A stretch of 64,000 bases of DNA from contig JBBELK010000308.1 of NCBI GenBank assembly GCA_037783545.1, forward strand, positions 806,001-870,000, in the 5' to 3' direction. How positions within the stretch are numbered: position 1 is the first letter of the stretch; each line of letters opens with the position of its first letter. Origin of the DNA: Henricia sp. BOLD:AAB3569. Lineage: Eukaryota; Echinodermata; Asteroidea; Spinulosida; Echinasteridae. Of this stretch, positions 22,201-34,200 are shown in pieces. Position numbers and translations under genes: made by a program. The notes under the pieces were generated by a model that made no database searches, was not told the DNA's origin, and saw only the letters and a list, made by a program, of their open reading frames with translations.

Positions 22201-25200
22201 CACTGTGTGTACATGTCACTGTGACTAGTTTCCTGTCACTATTCAGCTGGTGTTACAGAGGAAGAAGCTCAGACATGCCCCGAAGAGGGTGTTGTTTAAC
22301 CCGCCCATTTCCCTCCCCAAAATCTCTTCATTTCACATGGCTTGCATGAGAAATTATTGGTATATTGGGTTGTGACATTGGAGAACACACATTGAGGTCA
22401 TACATGTAACTTCTGTGTGAACCTGCAGCCGATTTCACGAATCCTTACGCGCCGCGTAAGTCCGCTTGCGCGACTTTATTCTGCAAGCTGCGCAACATTC
22501 CTGTGATAATTACACGTAAGCCTATAGGGCTTCTAAATGCCATTTTCAAAAATTGCGCGAGCTACGCACTTTTTCGTGAAATCGGCTGCAGAATAATGAG
22601 GTGACACATTACTGCAATGTGTGCCTTACCAAGGTTTTATACAGTGAAGGACAGTCAACAGGCCGAAAATAAATCATAAATCATAAACCAGGAATGTTGA
22701 AACTTAAAGACAGTATACATGATTGGTAAACTGTTACAATTAGTTTTATTGAAGATATGCATGATTAAAACCAACCTGAGCAAAAACCAGCTGTGATTTG
22801 GGGGCGAAATGGCACTCGGGCGAAGTGGTTTTGGGGCGAAATGGCACTTGGGCGAAATGATTTTTGGGCGAATTGAATTTTCGTCTTTACTCATTTCTCA
22901 AAGACTATTGCACTTTAGACAAAACCATTTTAGGGGAAGTTTTCTACGGTCATAATGTTTATATTGTGTAAGTTAGGCGTAAATCTGTGAACATTTCCGA
23001 TTTTCGAGATACCAATCATGAACTGCCTTTAAAATCGCAATCTTACACTTAGCAACTTTGTTACTACAGAGTGGTTTCACACTGTCGCGTCGCTAAACAT
23101 CTCCCGTGTTTGTCCTCCAGATCAGGAGAGAACAGTAGAGCCTTATGCTTTTCTGCTCGCAGCCACATGCATTTCTGCACCGGGCTTTATTGTTCTCTCC
23201 CTGATCTGGAGGACAAACACTGGAGGTTTAGACCGTGTTTACACTGGTCCCGAGCTCGGGATCAAGATTGACCCCCTGATAAGAATGTGTTGAGGTTAAC
23301 CGCAATGGTCTCGAGTGCCGCGTTTATATCTGTTGTTGATCCCGAGCGCGGAGCCAGAAGTTGCAGTCAAAGGTCAAGCTATAACGCAGCAGAATTCCAA
23401 GATGTTCCGTCCAGTTTAGCCATTATTTCTGCGCTTGTCGTTGTTCCACGAGCGCCCGCGAACTTCGTTTGCCATCTTTTCACACGAAGAGAACTCGACT
23501 CGGCTACTTCGTCTTCGTCAACTTCTCTTCACGACGAAATAATGTCAACTTATGCTATGTCGGAAATCGTTGAATGACACTCCGAAATCCTTGATATAAC
23601 AACTAAAAACTAAGCTGTATGATAATGACAAAGTGTCGCTAGATAGTTGCAGAAAGTAGAGAAGTTGCAGAAAGTAGAGAAGTTGCAGAAAGTAGAGGAA
23701 ATACAGAAACACTTTTTCTCAACGTGTGAAGTTTGTATCGGACACGCAAAAGAGATTGCTGAATGCAGGATACCAATTACGTTTGTAGTACGTTGTGTTT
23801 TCGTAACGGACACCAGCGATCGAGATTCTCAGCGTTGCATCACATGAGTCGCGTCGGGGTATCATGCATTTTGTCCAGGCATATGCCTGCACACAATGCA
23901 TGGAACCAGTGGTACCTGTGTGCGTGTATATACACTACGTGTACACGTGTACATAATACGAGCGCGGGCTCCCCTGGAATTTTCGCGCGCTTTAGCCCGC
24001 AACAGGATGTGGGAAGATTTATTGCCCAGCTAACCGCAAACTGATCCCGAGCTCGGGATCGAACCCTCCGCCATCGCGAGACCAAAATCTCGGGGTCTGA
24101 TCCGGGGCCAGTTTGGTTCCGAGAGCGTTTACACCTATTTGTGATCCGGGGCTGATCCCGAGCTCGGTGTTCGATCCCGAGCTCGGGATCAAGTGTAAAC
24201 ACGGTCTAAGTGACCTGTGACTGTGTGAAACCGCCCAATAGTCAACAACAAATAAGCCACAGGTGTAAAGTTGTACATGTAAATAGGAAATGGCTGCTTA
24301 GCACTCATGATCAAGTAATAATGAGTCAACAGAGTTCAGCTTTATTTTTAGCCTAAATGTCTTAACAGAATTTAATTAAACCTGTTACAAACAAGCACAA
24401 TATACTTGCATACTGTATGGTGTGGTGCCTAATCTCTGCAGAAAAAAAATCCAATGGACCTCATCAGGATTTGAACCCGAGACACTCTGGGTAGATGTTC
24501 TACCAGCTGAGTTACTGTACATAAAACGAAGGCAAGGAATGCTTTTAAAGACACTTGTTGAATCTTGTAAAGAGCCTTGCACTACAAAGTAGATGCTGCG
24601 GTCTTGTGGGTAGCACATCGAGTGAGAAGTCCATGGTTCGAGTTCTGGTCACTGCAAACATGTTGAGTCCCCAGACAAGACGTTTTACTCCACTTTACTT
24701 TCTCCAACCAAGCATACATATGGTTCCAGCAAATATTGTTGACGTAAACCACAAAACTGCTGAGGGCAAACCTGTGATGGACTACCGGTAGCATCCCATC
24801 CAGGGGGAGTAGCAATGCTCCTAGTCACTCCATGCCATGGAAACTAACAACCTGTTGGGGAAACCCAACTAACTGCTGGGGTAAACCTGTGATAGACTGG
24901 CATCCCATCCGGCCCGGGGCGCGAGTAGCAATGCTCCTAGTCACTCCATGCCATAGAAATCGGGGATAATACTGGCCGTATGAGCCAGTAGACTTGTTGA
25001 ACAACTTTATCTTTTGAGAAACAAAACCCTCATATTAAATAGATCTTAACATACCGCCTGGCCATTATTAGTGCTAAAGCCTCTACTTATCATCACAACA
25101 TTGTCTGATCATCATTAAATGTATGTCGCCATCCGGAGGAAATTAGTCTATAAGAACGGAAGAGCTTCTAGGGCAGCCATAAGGCTGAATTGACGCGACT

Positions 25201-28200
25201 TGAATCACAGGAACTACTTTGATCCGCATCAAGTCGCTCATGTTATCCCTCTGACGATAAACTTATCCCCGGCCCCTAAGACGAGTCTGTTAGAAAACCC
25301 CTAAAAGGAAGTATGCTCAGGGTCGAACATATGCAGACTAATTCTCAGTCGTGTCTGAATCATGCAAGTGATTAAGACGAAAAGGAAGGCAGAAAATGTT
25401 CAGTGGAAACTCTGATTATTTATCAATGCAATACGTCTGAGGAGTCAGCAGTTTTTCAGTTTGAAGTGGAACGATTTGTGGAACACTTAAAAAGGCACAG
25501 GCTCGTCAGCAATACGCGCACGCCAAATTCGCGCCACGAAATACGCAGCTCCATGCCTTTGCTATGGAGCTGCGTATTTCGTGGCACGAATTTGGCGCGA
25601 GCGTATTGTTGACGAGCCTGTGCCTTTACGGTAGCTCGTTTTGACCAAGTTTCATCGACATGGTTTTCTTGGATCATTCTGTGTTCTACGTGTCCATACA
25701 GTTGCATTGCTCACACCACGTTTTGAGTGAATGCAGCAAGCATGTTCTTCGCAACTTCAGCGTACATGAACTTTGCAAAATCAGTGGATAGTTTTGTGTA
25801 AATCGCGACATGCTTCAGGAATAAAGTCCGGCAGTATCTGACAAAAGCCCTTGTTGGATATTTAACAACTGAAGTTTCATCACGGAAAATGAGCAGATGA
25901 CTTGGAACAACAAGCAGCAATTGGATTTAAACCCCCTATCTTTGGTTTGCAAGTTTGCTTTGTTTGGTTTGGATTTCGGCACAGAAAATCAGCATACTAG
26001 GGCACATAGAACAACAATCATTGATTGGATTTGAGACCCCTAACTTTGGTTTGCAAGTGGAGGGATCTTGACATCTGCGTCAACCTGATTTCTTACCACC
26101 AGCAGGCCCTGAAGGAATACATGTAGCTGGTGTGGATTCGAACTGTAGACCACAATTTCACAGTGCAGGTGGCCTTACCACCCAAACCACTGACGTTCAG
26201 ATTTTGTTCAAGCAGATTGGTCATTGTCGAGTGGAATTTTGCATGGATTCGAACTGTTGACCATGCCGCACTGCAGATTTTAATACTCCAACTACTTTAT
26301 AGAAGAATCTGCACCATCTTCATAGAGCCAGCATACTGTATTCCAAAGAACAACTTATGTGGATGTGAACTTCGCACTTTCCTTCAAGCAATGCGTGCAT
26401 TCTCTCCCCAGCAAAATTGAGCCGTTGAAGGGTTCGAACCCTTGCAGATTAAATTTTCTCTGAATAAAACAACTTTTGAGGCACAACAATGGGTCAGACG
26501 TCATCTACATCCGTTAAACTCCACGTGCAACGCAGGAAGAAATTTTCTCTTGTCAAAGCTGCAGTTTCCCCCACTCCTCCAGAGAGATACAACAAGTATC
26601 GATTCAGCTTGGTACGTACCGTACAGGGGGAAAATCTGCAAAAATGTCAGTTTTTCAGATTCTGGTAATATGTTGAACCCAAGACTTTGGTTCGAATGGT
26701 ACATGTACCTTTGCAAACTGAAGATGGTTTTTCATAAACAAAAATCATGCATGGGTTTTTCAGGTTTTCTGAAGTATTACTGCATCTACATGTATGTGGC
26801 TGAAATTTCTACAAGGCAGTTTATCAACATTATTCTTTAGTTATGTAATGCTGTTCCTGTTTTTAAAAGTTTTCCAATCATACAATCCGCCTTTAAAGCA
26901 CTTCTCTCTATTCCCCCACCCTTATAGCCACGCATCCTCCGCTTTACGCCTTTCGTTTTGTTTGCGTTAGGTAAATGGGTCACCATCATCGGCTGGTTCG
27001 GACCAGATGCAACGGTTGGAAAGCGATAAGGAATCCCTGTTGCTACAGATCAGTGTGTTGAATGACCAGGTGGAGGCGCAGTCTGAAGCCATACAGGAGA
27101 TGGAAAAGGGACTGGTTGAGGAGACTAGCAAGCTGACTAATACTGAAGCCATGCTGCAGGAGGTGGGTTCTGCTTTGTGTGTTTCCTATGTAGCTTTTCC
27201 CCTGTTTGGAGTGTTGGAAAATATAGTTTAAATTCACAGGCTGCTCATCAATTTTATTTTACACGTTTCATCTTGTGCGTTGGGCAATACTATGTGCACC
27301 CCCAAATTTCAATCTGGAAGTGAGTCTCTTTCCACGGTAAAGGGGGCATTTTGGCAACACGAACCATATTTTCCAGAAAATACCTTTGTCTGGTCTCAAA
27401 ATATAAGAAATAAGTTTCAACTTGTTCTGAAGAGATAACGTAGGCCCCAAAAGGGTTACTAATAGTGTGACAACATGCCTTTCTAAAAACCCTGTGTACA
27501 AATTTCCAATATACGTGTATGCTCATAACTGGGACTGCCTAAAATGTAACACAAGTGTCCGTCCCGGTTACAAGCGTATATTGGAAATGTGTACACAGGG
27601 TTTTTAGAAAGGCATGTTGTCACACTATTTGTAACTCTTTTTGGGCTTAAGTTATCTCTTCAGAACAACTGAAACTTATATCATTTATTTTGAGACCAGA
27701 CAAAGGTATGGAAAATACGGTCTGTGTTGCCAAAATGCCCCCTTTACCATATAAAGACTCGGGTCAGAGTGTAAGAATCTAATCATTCATTTAAGAAAAT
27801 TTTAAAATATGGGTCTACTAATACTGCTGCACTATGTAATGTAATGTTTAATATGGATCCAGGCCATTTCTTTCTGGGGCACTACACTCGTGAGGGGATT
27901 ACATTCCCCACAAGTTTATCCTTCTGGCATTTCCATCAGTGATAGGTGACTGGTCTAATCGGATTGAACAACCATGTACTGGTACATGTACATGTATATC
28001 CTACTGTACCGGTACACGTGTGAAAATATATGCACATGCACATGTACAGGTCTACAGGCGATAATGTGCTAGAGCACTTGCAAATCAGAATTTGTGTACT
28101 GTTAGGTTTCAAATGCAAGGAATGCATATTTTGTAAACATGTATGTGTACAAGTGGGAATGAAAGTTGAAAGTAAACCCATACAACCACATACAATACAT

Positions 28201-31200
28201 TCAAATGCTTTTATTTCACCTTTTATAAGGTCCTGACATGTTGGCACTTTTCAAAGTTTAAATAAAATTTAAAGAAAAGAAAATGGAATTTTGACTTTAT
28301 GTGAATGTTGTCTGTTAAAAACATCACAACCTTAAAGGTCCTGTAGACGATATGTTTTTGAGCGATTCTGCGAATAAAACCATTATAAATCAAAAGAAAA
28401 ACATCAACAAACTCATCCGAAGAAATTTCAGCTTTGTCAAATGTACCACGTTTAAAAAAAACATGAAAATCCATATGCGTTTCTCTGGTCTTGGCGGGGT
28501 GTTTCAAATATTCGTTCTCAGTTGATCTGGTACTACTGTATGTGGCTTGCGTCATGCACTCTGTGGCGCACATTATATACTGCGTATGCACGCGATCCAT
28601 AAAAATGCATCGCGTTGAAACACGCATATGCAGTACACAGCGCCTATGCATTTTGGACCGCGTAGATGCGAACCAAAAATAAGTAAATCGTTTGCAAATG
28701 ATCTAAATAATTTCATCTTTACAGATTTTGAGCGGAAACCTTTCATTGGGTAGTTGCTATTAATTAAATCTTTACTTTCAGAATTTTTACCCTCTAAAGT
28801 CGTCATTTACTTTTTGGGGTGATTTGGTCATTGCGAATGATACGGCCCCTTATTTAGGATTTTTATCAATGAAATCTATGCTTTGAAACCACTCTACTCA
28901 GTTAAAGTCATAACAATCCCATTTGGAGCTTGCTTTGGGGGTTAAAACAAAGGTTTTTAGTTTTTATGCTAATGAAAATATGCATATTCATTACCAAGGT
29001 CACTATGTCACAAGAGGCAAACACAGGAAAATCACATCCAACTGTGCACAAAAGATTCCACCTTTTTCTCAATTTTCCTAAAACTTTTGTAATATATGGC
29101 TGTTTGAGTTTGTTTTACATATTGCCTGCTGTAAGCCATGACAAAACTAGGGGTAGAAACTGCAGCAATTTGCCACAAGTCCAACTTGAAGTCTTATGTT
29201 TTTTCTTAACTTTTCCCTTCTGTCTTCCTTATGTGATGCACTCAAAACAGCGCCCTCTGTCTGTGATTTATTGCAATGAAATATTCAAAGTTGAAAAAGG
29301 CCACCTTTTATTGATTTTACATCCAAACGAACAATAGTATGTCTTGCAGAACAAGTAATCCGTCATTATGAAGCAAAGCTTAGGCACAAAGTTGTTTAGC
29401 ATGTCACAGGCCCTTTAGGCAAAATCTCTGATTACACTGAACATACCGGTAGCAAAAACTCTGATTACACTGAACATGGCAAAAACTCTGTATCTACCAT
29501 AAGGGACGTTTTAACATGCATACAGCATGTACAGGGTGCAATCACACATGTGCCTCAAATCAGGATTGGGTGGCCAAGGAAGTGTGCATATCAGTACAGG
29601 GCTCGAATTTCATGAAAAAATCTGCTAGACCACAGGGTTAGTAGCTTAAATCATTTACTGGACCGACGCTATTTTTACAAGACCAAAGCTACAAGGAACA
29701 TGGATTTACTGTTCGTTAGTTTAAAAATGCATTGGACCACTGGTCTAGTATGGTAGAGAAAGCACTAGACCGAGGCTTAAATTACTGGCCTCGGTCCACC
29801 GGTCCAGTGGGTATTTCGAGCCCTGCAGTATTAGCGTGAATACCATGTGCAGACCTGCTGCTCAAACTATTTTCAGTTTTTCCTGTTATACACAACTTCT
29901 CCAAATGTTCATCTTCTGATTCATAGTTGTGGTACATGTAGTTGCAAAAGTTAATTATAGATTTTAAACCTGATTCAGCAAACTGGACAGGATGTTTGAG
30001 TTTTGTGTTAACTGCTTCCGTCAATGAATAACCCACACTTTTCTAAATTTATCCTGACATGACACCAGTGTGTTCATTTGGATTGGCCTTTAAAGGACGT
30101 GTGAAATAGGGTTTTTATTAAATATAATTAATAGTAGAGGGTGTGTTTTACACATTTCGATCAATTGCAGAAAATTTGATTGTTCCGTTTTGGTGTAATT
30201 GCAAGTTTTATATTTTTATGCTAATGGTTTCCATATTCATGAGCAAATCCGTGATGTCATCTCAGGACAACTAAGGAAATCTCCATTGACTTGTGTACAA
30301 AAGTTTGTCATTTTCAGTGACTTCTTGGTGTTATGATCTGTAACAGTTTACTAAGTTTGTTTAGTATGTCATTTGCAACAATCCCAACAAGTTTGTTTGG
30401 GTGAGAAATGGATCAATGGGCTACTGTTACTGTTTGAAATGTAATGTTCTGTCTTTGTTTTTCAACTGTGGGTTCCCTCCATGACTAGCAATAAACAGCG
30501 CCCTCGTCTGTCAAGACAATTTTGAAGGAGAGAAAAGGTCACTTCTTTCTGAAATGAAAACAAATTTCAGTTTGCCCCTTTTAGTCCAGTCAATCTAAGC
30601 AATTTTTTGGCTCAACCCACCACTAATTGCAACAGAATTTTTGTAACTGGTATGCATTGCAGTAAAGTCTCCTGAACACCATACTAAAAGTCTACCAAAA
30701 TATATTTGGTGGAAAGGTGTCAAATTTGCATAATATGCAAATTACCTGCTGCCATTAGGAAAAATTATATGTTTCACTATAACTATATATGTAGGTACCC
30801 AATCAAAGCACTTAAAGTGTCTAAACCTATGTTAGCATTGTCACAGTACACGATAAACATGTTTCTGAATTGACAGTGTGAACACAAATATGCAAATTAT
30901 GCAAATTACCTGCCGCCATTAGGAAAAATTACATTTTTCACTGTAACTTTATATGTACATGTAGGTACCCAATCAAAGCACATGAAGCGTCTAAACCTAT
31001 GTTAGCATTGTCACAGTACACGATAAACATGTTTATGAATTGATAGTGTGAACACAAATATGCAAATTAGCGGCCACCATTAGGGAAAACAAATTTACAC
31101 TGTATTTTCGTACGCAAGTATCTACTCAAAACGATTTACATGTATTTGTGTAATGTACCCATGATTTTATGGCCAGAGAACATAAACACGTTTCTCAATT

Positions 31201-34200
31201 CATATTGTTAAAATAAATATGGATGCAAAGCAAATTAGCTACCGAAATTGTTAAAAAAGTGTTTTTAACCAAAAAATATCTTTACCCCGCTTTTCCTGGT
31301 CAGGAAAATTAAGATAAGCACACTTCTACAATAGTCCATTGGATGACTGGTGGGTAAAATACATAATTCACAGTCGTACGCTTTGGTAGCGACCTGAACC
31401 ATTCCCACAGCGCATGAAAAGGTAACTTTCAACCAATGAAAAGCCAAGAGGGGACAAATGTATCTGTCTGGCGCAACAGTTGTGTCAAGCCACCGCCCAC
31501 CCTCACCCCTTCTCCGCCTTTGATAATAATTTATGTAAATATTCTTGTGTGGTTTTTAATTCAATTTGATTGGTAATGTATGGCAGAAATTTGCATAGAC
31601 GAGGCGGACAGTGCCTAAATTATTATAGTCTTTGTGAAACGTTCAAGCAGTGGAAAGGCAGACTGTGAACGAGAGTTTACTGTTAATGTCTGATTTAAGT
31701 AACTGAGGCATTACTCAATGTTAAATTTAATGTTTTGCAAACACAATCTGATAAGGGCTAGCATTCCAACCGTATGTGCCAGCGGTGTATAGACCGTATC
31801 GAATAGCCGCCATCTTGTAGGGCAGTTTTTTTGTTCATTGAGGACATGCGTGGTTGCACGTATTATGTTTAAATTGTTGAACAGTTTAAATAACAAAAGG
31901 TGCCCCACAAGATGGTAGCTATTTGATACGGTCTACACCCAGCACGATATGTGGCAAAGGGACTTCCCCCAACGCCCCTATACCTAAACACTCTTCCCTT
32001 TTGTTAACTCTTCCCTTTTGTAACCCCCCCCCCCCCCCCCCTCCCACCCCCCTAAAAGCTGAAAGGAATTATTTTGAAATTCCCTGGATGTTTGAGACAC
32101 AATGGGGGAACAATGGAAGAGGGAGTGAGGGGACCCAATGCCAAATATTGTGCTGCATATGCAGCGGTGGACCACGATAGGAGAAAAACATCCCCAGCAC
32201 TGTAGGCAGGCGTGCTGGAAGACAACGTCTGGGGCGTTTTCTTGACGCCAGCATGTCCTTTTTGTGGAAAATATGCACGCTTGTACCAAGCGTGCCAAGC
32301 ACTTGAGGCAAGCTACAGTACGATATGTGACAGAGGACAACTCCCCCTTCCATTTTCCCCATTAAGTCTCAAACATCCAAGGGAGTTTAAATAAATGTCA
32401 GGTTTTAAAGGGGGTGGTGGTGGGTGTTGGTACGCTAACCAAATGGAAGAGTGTGTTGAGGTATAGGGGCGGAAGGGGGGAGTGGTCCCTTTGTCACATA
32501 TCGTGCTGGGTGTAAAGCTATTTTTTCTGTGGCAAGGATGCCAAGGGCTTTGTTTGTGGCAGGCGTCCAAGTACCTTTTGGGGCAAGCGTGCCCTCTTTT
32601 GTGACAAATATGCAAGGACCTTTGTGGCAGGAATACCGAACAATTTTTGACAAGCTGCTTCTGTGGCAAATAAGCCAAGGGCTTTGTTTGTGGAAAGATT
32701 ACCATTTACTCTTGGGGCAAGCGTGCCCTCAGTGTGGCAAGCGTGCCAAGTACTTTTGAAGCAAGCATGCATGCCTTCTTTTGTGGCAAATATGTCAAGG
32801 ACTTTGTGGCAAGTGTTCCAATTACTTTGTGCCAAATGTGCAAAGGACTTTGCAGCAAGTGTGCCAGGTACTTTGTGGCAAGTGTGCCAGGTACTTTGCG
32901 GAAAGTGTGCCAGGTACTTTGTGGCAAGTGTGCCAGGTACTTTGCGGCAAGTGTGCCAGGTACTTTGCGGCAAGTGTGCCAGGTACTTTGCGGCAAGTGT
33001 GCCAGGTACTTTGTGGCAAGTGTGCCAGGTACTTTGCGGCAAGTGTGCCAAGTACTTTGTGGCAAGTGTGATGTGCCAAGTACTTTTGGCAAGTGCGCCA
33101 AGTACTTTGCGGCAAGTGCGCGCCAAGTATTTTGTGGCAAGTGTGCCCTCTCCTTCTGTGGCAACGACACTGCGGGCATGCGTGCCCGTTTAACACTTTG
33201 CGGACATGTTTTCTCTTGCCGAAAATTAGTCCAACAACCAACACATGGTATTTAGGCAAGTTTCAGTGCAAGGCCGAGGCTAGAGCTGTCGGCTGACTTC
33301 AAGGGGTTGACTGGAGTAAATTTCTATTTAATAGACTTATAAAATGACCTCTTGTTTAATTCTTATTTTTCTATTAGCAATTTGTATGTCTTTTATATTC
33401 ATATTTAAATATTTGTTATTCAGGTAAATGTTATACTGTATTTTTATTTTTAAAAATATAATTTGACCCTAAAACCACGAAATGAATTTCATAAATTTGT
33501 AATCCGACGTATACGAGTCACTCCATGAACATTGGATTTAATCACTCAATTTTTCTTTTCATTTTTTTGTTACAGTGACGGCAGCTAATTTTCATAATTT
33601 GCATATTTGTCAGCTAATTTGCATAATTTAAAAAGATGTTACACTTAATTGAAAAAGATGTTTATCATGTTCTCTGGCCATGGCCATAAAAACGTAATTT
33701 ACACATGTACATCGCTTTGAACAGATACCTACGTACAAAGTTGTATTGTAAAACGGTTTTCCTAATGGTGGCCGCTAATTTGCATAATTTGCATATTTGT
33801 GTTCACACTATTAATTCAGAAACATGTTTATCATGTAGAGTGACCATGCAAACACAGGTTTAGACACTTTATGCGCTTTGATTGGGCACCTAAATATAAA
33901 GTTACATTAAAAAGTATAATTTTCCTAATGGCGGCAGGTAATTTGCATATTATGCAAATTTGACACCTTTCCACCAAATATATTTAGGTAGACTTTTAGT
34001 ATGATGTTCAGGAGACTTTACTGAAATGCATAGCACTTAAAACAATTCTGTTGCAATTAGTGGTGGGTGTAACCCTAATTTGACTGGACTATTTGTTTGC
34101 AACACTTTGATCTTCTGATTCGTGAATAAAAACAAATGGTTGATAATTTTCACTTCACTAAACCTTTAAAGGAGCGTGTCCAGATCACATTTTTGAGCCC

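Larger units (their letters stand above)
18824..26970. other. Liprin-beta intron 2
   Basis: No exon recognised. Holds the elements listed at 18938-26000. The stretch 25020-25400 has no repeat or coding signal that I can recognise; 25710-26900 has scattered tRNA-like B-box fragments (near 26132, 26250 and 26431) and otherwise nothing clear. Confidence 0.5.
30582..34091. mobile_element. Long inverted repeat, about 3.5 kb, with tandem-repeat arms
   Basis: The left arm (30582-31110) begins AGTCCAGTCAATCTAAG, continues TGGTGGAAAGGTGTCAAATT and then three tandem copies of a roughly 185-bp unit (TATGCAAATTACCTGC, CCATTAGGAAAAATTA). The right arm (33560-34091) is its complement: two tandem units, then AAATTTGACACCTTTCCACC and TTGACTGGACT. 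The 2.4-kb centre contains a TA-bounded MITE (31790-31935), poly-C (32024-32041) and the 23-bp minisatellite. Confidence 0.82.

Noticed and set aside
23227-24209. Possible transposase inside the larger inverted-end elements (also 60114-60847, 21113-21700)
   Set aside because: The ORFs inside are short and none shows a catalytic motif that I recognise, so the elements are called non-autonomous.
32518-33259. Long ORFs of up to 202 codons on both strands
   Set aside because: All come from the 23-bp minisatellite, which lacks stops in several frames; the encoded Cys-rich repeat is a by-product.
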